NCBI GenBank assembly: GCA_964525045.1
Contig: CAZGFD010000012.1
Coordinates: 1-64,000 of the forward strand
DNA length: 64,000 bases
Reading direction: 5' to 3'
Source of the DNA: G020348185 sp964525045
Lineage (GTDB): Bacteria > Nitrospirota > Nitrospiria > Nitrospirales > UBA8639
In this document: in pieces, positions 59,724 through 64,000 of the stretch
How positions within the stretch are numbered: the first letter of the stretch is position 1
Layout of the letters: the number at the start of each line of letters is the position of its first letter
Position numbers and translations under genes: made by a program
The notes under the pieces: generated by a model
What the model was told of the DNA's origin: nothing
Database searches by the model: none
What the model saw: only the letters and a program-made list of their open reading frames with translations

Positions 59724-59799
59724 TGGCGCGCCTGGCAGGATTTGAACCTGCGGCACCTGGCTCCGGAGGCCAGTGCTCTATCCACTGAGCTACAGGCGC
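59724..59799 (-). tRNA. tRNA-Arg (CCG)
   Basis: 76 nt. The acceptor stem is GCGCCTG/CAGGCGC, the discriminator is G and CCA is encoded at 59724-59726. The anticodon stem CTGGC/GCCAG encloses CTCCGGA, giving anticodon CCG, which reads CGG. The T-loop GGTTCAAATCC is normal. It lies 94 bp from tRNA-Lys on the same strand. Confidence 0.96.
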
Positions 59800-60222
59800 G
59801 AACCTAGGAAATTCGCATACTTACAGGAGGGGAGTCAAGGGGAAATAGGTCAGGGTCTTTACTCCGGCACTACCATTCCATGGAGTGGCCCGTTTGATGT
59901 CTCGACCTGGCTCATCCCCTAGGCATTGATGTTCTGTTTCGGCTTCATCTTCCCTTTTTCTACACCTGAGGAGGGGGCACAATCCTTTGAAAGCCATTAT
60001 CTTCTAAGGCCCCCTTGTCCATGCCTCTTTTTCAACGGCTTAGAGTTGATTCCCCTAAAGGCCCATCCGTAGGTCTAAAAATAATTTGCGAAGCTTAACT
60101 TTCATGGTACATAAATACACTACAGACGAGTGGACATTTCTGAAAAACACCAATTGGGACATGATTGGTTTTTCACCCTCATGCCTTTGCACCCTTTGTC
60201 CATAAAATAATACGAATACGCC
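59800..60222. other. gene-free upstream region of the DabB-like gene
   Basis: 423 bp between tRNA-Arg and the first proton-channel-like gene. I see no coding frame, no strong promoter and no ribosome site in front of the ATG at 60223. It should hold promoters for both divergent transcripts. Confidence 0.45.
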
Positions 60223-61917
60223 ATGATCTTCGCCATTCTTGTTCCTGTCTTTCCTCTGATCGCGGGCATATTAATGGCCGTCTTAGGAAAACGTTCTTCC
60301 TTTCCCACAGCTACCATAGGCATCTTCGGCATCACCGGTTCATGTCTTCTTTCTTTTTTCACCCTGTATACCGTGATCACCCAGGGCACCATTCATGTGA
60401 CGCCCCATTCCGGACCCGGCGAGAGTTCAACTTTTTTTGCTATCGGACTACTGGTCGACCGGCTGACCGCCGTAATGATGGTGCTCATCACCAGTGTCAG
60501 TACCCTCATTCACGTGTACTCCTTGCGCTATCTTCAGGGGGATTCCGGGTATGTTCGGTTTTTTGTCCTATTGAGTTTTATGACATTTGTCATCCTGTCG
60601 CTTGTCTCAAGCTCGAATCTTCTCATGCTGTTTGTGTTTTGGCAGTTACTGAGCTGGGTTCTCTATCTGATCCTCGCCTTTAATTTTTCTCACCCCCCGG
60701 CGTACCAGAATGCCTTCAAAACCTTTATCGTTCATCGAATTGGTGATTGCAGCTTTCTCTGCGGCCTTGTTCTTGCTCAAAAATATTTTGGCACCCTTGA
60801 GTTTCTCGAACTCTTCCGACGAGCCTCTGAACAGTCCAGAACCATTTCTCTCCTGCCAGGGAATCTCCTAGACGTGAGTGGGGTGTCGATGATTACCCTG
60901 TTGATCTTTATTGGCGCAATGGCCAAGTCAGCGCAATTTCCGCTGCATGTCTGGTTGCCGGATACCATGGACTCGCCAACGCCGGTCTCCGCCCTCATGC
61001 ATGCAGGAATTATTAATGCTGGTGGTTTCCTGCTCAATCGACTCGCTCCATTGTATACCCTGTCCCCCACCATTCTTCACCTGGTTTTTGTGGTTGGGGT
61101 TCTGACCGTTCTTCTGGGCGCATCCATGATGCTGGTGCAAAATGACATCAAAAAGACGTTGGGTTTTTCCACAATGGGGCAAATGGGCTACATGATAATG
61201 GAATGCGGGCTTGGGGCTTTTGGGCTAGCGATTTTTCACTTGATTGCTCATGGACTGTTTAAGGCATCGTTATTCTTAGGTTCCGGAAGTGGCATTCATG
61301 ATTCCCGGCATGAACCAAAATTCCCTGCGTTCCCGAAGGCCAAACCCCAAAAAGCTCCTAACCAATTGACCTGGGCCACCGGGTTGTTGACCACGCTCAT
61401 CATGCCGCTGATTATTTTAATGATGGCCCATGACGTATTGGATGTCCCATTACAAAATGCACAGGGTGCGGTCATTTTTCTATTTTTCAGTTGGGTCACG
61501 GCATCTCAAGCCATGTTCAGTTTGTATCGCCTCCATGCGGTCGCTTCCTGGAAGGTAGCCGGCACCATGATCGGCACCCTGATCTTTATCGTGTTCATGT
61601 ATCTTTGGGCGGGAGAGGCATTCACCCACTTTCTCTATCCCGAACCCGGTGTCGCGGAAGGCTTCTTCATGGCAGCGGCACTGAACCCACATGTGTTTGA
61701 TAGTTTTATTCTCTTATCCACGTTGGTAATTCTTTTTGGGTGGTTTGTTGTCTATACAAGTGCGAAAGACCAAAAAATCCTCAATCCCGATTGGCTTCTG
61801 TTGATTCAGCAAAAAGCCTACCTTTATCTTATTAACCGTTTCTATGTGGACCAGATCTATGTGAAATGGGGAGACATCTTATATCGACTGGCCCAAAAAG
61901 TGGCACATCGATATTAA
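60223..61917 (+). CDS. NuoL/MrpA-like proton-conducting membrane protein (DabB-type)
   Basis: 564 residues with about 14 spans. The complex-I antiporter core is clear: FVFWQLLSWVLYLIL, then FIGAMAKSAQFPLHVWLPDTMDSPTPVSALMHAGIINAGGFLL with conserved Lys/His, and NDIKKTLGFSTMGQMGYM. There is a broken-helix region and a last stretch ending YVKWGDILYRL. The enzyme would move protons or cations. Next to a NuoM-like gene and a DUF2309 gene, it fits the DAB inorganic-carbon accumulation module rather than respiratory complex I. Confidence 0.88.
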   Translation: MIFAILVPVFPLIAGILMAVLGKRSSFPTATIGIFGITGSCLLSFFTLYTVITQGTIHVTPHSGPGESSTFFAIGLLVDRLTAVMMVLITSVSTLIHVYSLRYLQGDSGYVRFFVLLSFMTFVILSLVSSSNLLMLFVFWQLLSWVLYLILAFNFSHPPAYQNAFKTFIVHRIGDCSFLCGLVLAQKYFGTLEFLELFRRASEQSRTISLLPGNLLDVSGVSMITLLIFIGAMAKSAQFPLHVWLPDTMDSPTPVSALMHAGIINAGGFLLNRLAPLYTLSPTILHLVFVVGVLTVLLGASMMLVQNDIKKTLGFSTMGQMGYMIMECGLGAFGLAIFHLIAHGLFKASLFLGSGSGIHDSRHEPKFPAFPKAKPQKAPNQLTWATGLLTTLIMPLIILMMAHDVLDVPLQNAQGAVIFLFFSWVTASQAMFSLYRLHAVASWKVAGTMIGTLIFIVFMYLWAGEAFTHFLYPEPGVAEGFFMAAALNPHVFDSFILLSTLVILFGWFVVYTSAKDQKILNPDWLLLIQQKAYLYLINRFYVDQIYVKWGDILYRLAQKVAHRY

Positions 61918-61923
61918 AGAAGG

Positions 61924-63177
61924 TTGGATCACATCGTGGTTTCAGAATTATCTGTCAGCTTAGCCCTTATTCTTCTCCCGATCGCTCTAGGTCTATCGGC
62001 CCGAATTCCAGGTATCTCGCATGCTGGTTTACAATTGTTGGCTTTCACGGGCATTGGGACAACGTTAGGGGCTTTGGTGTACCTGGCGTCTACATTCGAT
62101 GCGGACCCCGTCAGGATTCAACTAGGCGCGGCCATTCTTCTTACGGGTTTGTGTGCCATCCTTGGCCAGGGAAAATCCACAATGTCCTCGACAGTGCTTG
62201 GGACAATTCTCGTGGTTTTGGGTCTTAGTTTGGGGGTCTTGCTTGCCCCAACGCCAATTCATAGTGTTTCCCTCCTCAGCCTTTTTAGTTACGCGGCCTT
62301 TTTGGTGATACGATCCAAATCCCCCGCCACCCTCAAAGCCTTCAGTTTTTTACAATTGGGCGTGGCCATGTTGTTAATCTTGGCCTCCTTGGTGGTCGGA
62401 AATACGCATAGCGCATGGGCTGGACTCTTTCTTGCTGTGACCCTATTGCCGCTCTTCCCTTTTCACGTACCCTTCTTATCAATTATTGGCACTGCTGAGG
62501 GCATGCTGTCCGGGTTTTGGGTCGTGGTCCTGATAGCCCTCGGACTTGCCGAACTCAATGATGTGCAACATGCCATGTCCCTCAAGGAGTTACCGGTCAT
62601 TCCGATCCTTGCCTTAGTGAGTGGGGTGATGGCCTCCCTGAAGTGTCAAGGGGAAGATCGGTTTCCACAATTCATTGCCTATGCCGCTGTGGCCCAGATG
62701 GCACTATTATGGTCGACATACCAGGTGTTTCAAGATTTTTCCATTTGGGGAATTCAGTTTGGTCTTGCGATGGCGTTCACCATGTGCGGACTGTTAGGTG
62801 TCTATGCTTTTCTCCAGCAACGATATGGGTCGCACCAGTTAGGTCAATTTCCAGGATTGGCTTTAAGGATGCCCCGTCTGGGAATTTTCATGATTCTGTT
62901 GATCACCTTGGCCATGCTGCTTCCAATTATTCCTATTGTTGCAGGATTACGAACCATGCCAACGTTCGAACAGTTGGATGTGTCCTTGTCCGCTATGTTG
63001 TTGACCTTTTCCGCCGTCTGGCTGTTTAGCAGTTGGTCTTTTTCCCATCTGCTTCATCAAACGGCTTTTGGATCGGTGCACTTGGATATTCCTTATACCG
63101 ACCTTCTCACCTCCGAAATGGGTGCCTTGGCAATTCTTGTAATCGGAGCCAGTTATAGCGGATTCGTCATTTTATAA
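61924..63177 (+). CDS. NuoM/NuoN-like polytopic membrane protein of the Dab cluster
   Basis: 417 residues with about 12 spans. A shortened member of the complex-I antiporter superfamily: segments ALILLPIALGLSARIPG, LFPFHVPFLSIIGTAEGMLSGFWVVVLIALGL and FPQFIAYAAVAQMALLWSTYQV occupy the usual places, but the Lys/His residues of the proton path are partly absent. It follows the DabB-like gene by 6 bp (TTG start) and precedes the DUF2309 gene by 35 bp, so all three form one operon. It may be a structural or accessory subunit. Confidence 0.78.
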   Translation: MDHIVVSELSVSLALILLPIALGLSARIPGISHAGLQLLAFTGIGTTLGALVYLASTFDADPVRIQLGAAILLTGLCAILGQGKSTMSSTVLGTILVVLGLSLGVLLAPTPIHSVSLLSLFSYAAFLVIRSKSPATLKAFSFLQLGVAMLLILASLVVGNTHSAWAGLFLAVTLLPLFPFHVPFLSIIGTAEGMLSGFWVVVLIALGLAELNDVQHAMSLKELPVIPILALVSGVMASLKCQGEDRFPQFIAYAAVAQMALLWSTYQVFQDFSIWGIQFGLAMAFTMCGLLGVYAFLQQRYGSHQLGQFPGLALRMPRLGIFMILLITLAMLLPIIPIVAGLRTMPTFEQLDVSLSAMLLTFSAVWLFSSWSFSHLLHQTAFGSVHLDIPYTDLLTSEMGALAILVIGASYSGFVIL

Positions 63178-63212
63178 GAATAGGGAGCAAGCCTTTTTAC
63201 GAGGCGGTAAAA

Positions 63213-64000
63213 ATGCCCATGGTTGAAGAAAAAGAATCGGTTGCGCAAAGGGACTTTCTGCGCATGGAATTGCGATCGCTCGTCAAACTGGCGAGTGAAC
63301 CCATATCGCATTTCTGGCCCATGAAAACCTTTATTCACCATAATCCCCTTCACGGGTTGGAACATTTACCCTTTGAGCAGGCTATCGAGGAAGGCACCAA
63401 ATATCTTGGAGGGGCAGGATACCTGTCCAATACTGACTACCAGCATTATTACCGACAAGGCCGCATTTCTAATGAGGCGATAAACGACGTCCTGGCCAGA
63501 TTTTCAGACAATAACATCATCACCATTGGGGATCGAAAAATTTCCCATCTGGAAATCCTGAGAACGATTTTGATTAATGGCACGGGGATCCTATCCCCTG
63601 ATGTGAGTTCCGCAATATTACCCAATGTCTTCAGCGAACCAGGGGCCGAGAAGCTAGTTGAAAATCTCAAGGCCCTGTTGGAGAAGAGGGACGCTGACCA
63701 CTCTTTAGGGATTCAAGCTGCCAGGGAGCGAAGCGAGCTTGGGGCTCAATACACGATCGCTCATTGGTGCGACGAAATTCTTGGCACAAAGATTCAGGAT
63801 CAGATCAATCAAGAGCTCATTAAATGGTGTGGAGGATTTCTCGATGAGGGCCAGGCTGCTTGGCCCATGCCGCTGCGGAGCAAGTCATTTTATGGCGGTT
63901 GGAAAATCCTGGCACAAGAGGATTTCGCGGGTTGGTTGTTTGGTATCCGGGATTGGAAAACCAAAATTCAAAATCTTTCGGACCGTCCCGAAGATGCCAT
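63213..64000 (+). CDS. DUF2309/UPF0753 (DabA-like) protein, 5' part, runs off right edge
   Basis: The ATG at 63213 opens a frame that stays open to the window end (262 codons). The translation begins MPMVEEKESVAQRDFLRMEL and contains FWPMKTFIHHNPLHGLEHLPFE, the N-terminal hallmark of the UPF0753/DabA family, followed by GYLSNTDYQHYYRQGRI. DabA is a cytoplasmic carbonic-anhydrase-like subunit that, with the DabB channel, converts CO2 to bicarbonate energised by ion flow. The zinc-site residues lie further downstream, outside the window, so activity cannot be checked. Confidence 0.9.
   Translation, partial: MPMVEEKESVAQRDFLRMELRSLVKLASEPISHFWPMKTFIHHNPLHGLEHLPFEQAIEEGTKYLGGAGYLSNTDYQHYYRQGRISNEAINDVLARFSDNNIITIGDRKISHLEILRTILINGTGILSPDVSSAILPNVFSEPGAEKLVENLKALLEKRDADHSLGIQAARERSELGAQYTIAHWCDEILGTKIQDQINQELIKWCGGFLDEGQAAWPMPLRSKSFYGGWKILAQEDFAGWLFGIRDWKTKIQNLSDRPEDA

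Overview
This window looks like a piece of a Nitrospira-type (Nitrospirota) chromosome. The assignment is an inference. The partial 16S on the minus strand (1-393) reads like Nitrospira where I can compare it from memory. The gene set also fits an aerobic, CO2-fixing Gram-negative: a NuoL/NuoM-like plus DabA-like cluster at the right edge, PCP-reductase-type and Mrp proteins, many outer-membrane and exported proteins, and a c-type cytochrome. Base composition is around 50-55% GC for most genes, with a clearly AT-rich island at about 5.93-7.53 kb and a milder one at 56.2-57.6 kb. There is a 100-N scaffold gap at 26957-27056. I found no CRISPR array, no prophage and no intact insertion sequence.

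Layout. 0-5.7 kb: 5' end of the 16S gene and its promoter, rhomboid protease, DHH phosphoesterase, LOG-family protein, then dus and maf. 5.7-7.7 kb: an AT-rich insert carrying one Fic protein with its own promoter and terminator. 7.7-10.8 kb: PCP-reductase/Mrp pair, Uma2 nuclease, lipoprotein. 10.9-20.8 kb: the most unusual region, with a two-partner-secretion transporter (TpsB), a DUF928 protein, a GAF-AAA+-Fis regulator with a broken GAFTGA loop, a CHASE2-nucleotidyl cyclase and an exported TPR-CHAT protease. 20.9-38.4 kb: mostly housekeeping and small unknown genes (gpmA, CPA1 antiporter, der, cytochrome c, M20 peptidase, site-2 protease, HTH-metallo-beta-lactamase fusion, macrodomain, xth, HAD, phosphohexomutase, HPF-like). 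38.7-44.2 kb: Tat-type MsrB, then a second CHASE2 gene, fused here to a sigma54-activator AAA+ domain, and an exported TPR protein. 44.5-54.1 kb: TolC-like protein, glutamate decarboxylase, aldo/keto reductase, Lig E-type ligase, a YdeP/FdhF-like molybdoenzyme with FdhD, and a DUF6790 protein. 54.6-59.3 kb: an AA10 lytic polysaccharide monooxygenase, then a glycosyltransferase/methyltransferase/DUF616 trio. 59.5-64 kb: tRNA-Lys(CTT), tRNA-Arg(CCG), then two proton-channel-like membrane proteins and the start of a DUF2309/DabA gene that runs off the edge.

How the genes may work together. The two CHASE2 loci (10.9-20.8 kb and 39.3-44.2 kb) pair an extracytoplasmic CHASE2 sensor with a cytoplasmic output (cyclase or enhancer-binding AAA+). 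They sit beside exported TPR proteins, one of which carries an intact caspase-like His/Cys dyad. I propose an envelope sensing, secretion and proteolysis system; this is inference. Both loci are bordered by copies of one ~100-bp interspersed repeat with inverted termini. A second ~164-bp repeat family and a dispersed GAAACYY heptamer array fill many other gaps between genes. The gad, aldo/keto reductase and YdeP-like genes suggest a stress or redox block. The right-edge cluster suggests inorganic-carbon uptake.
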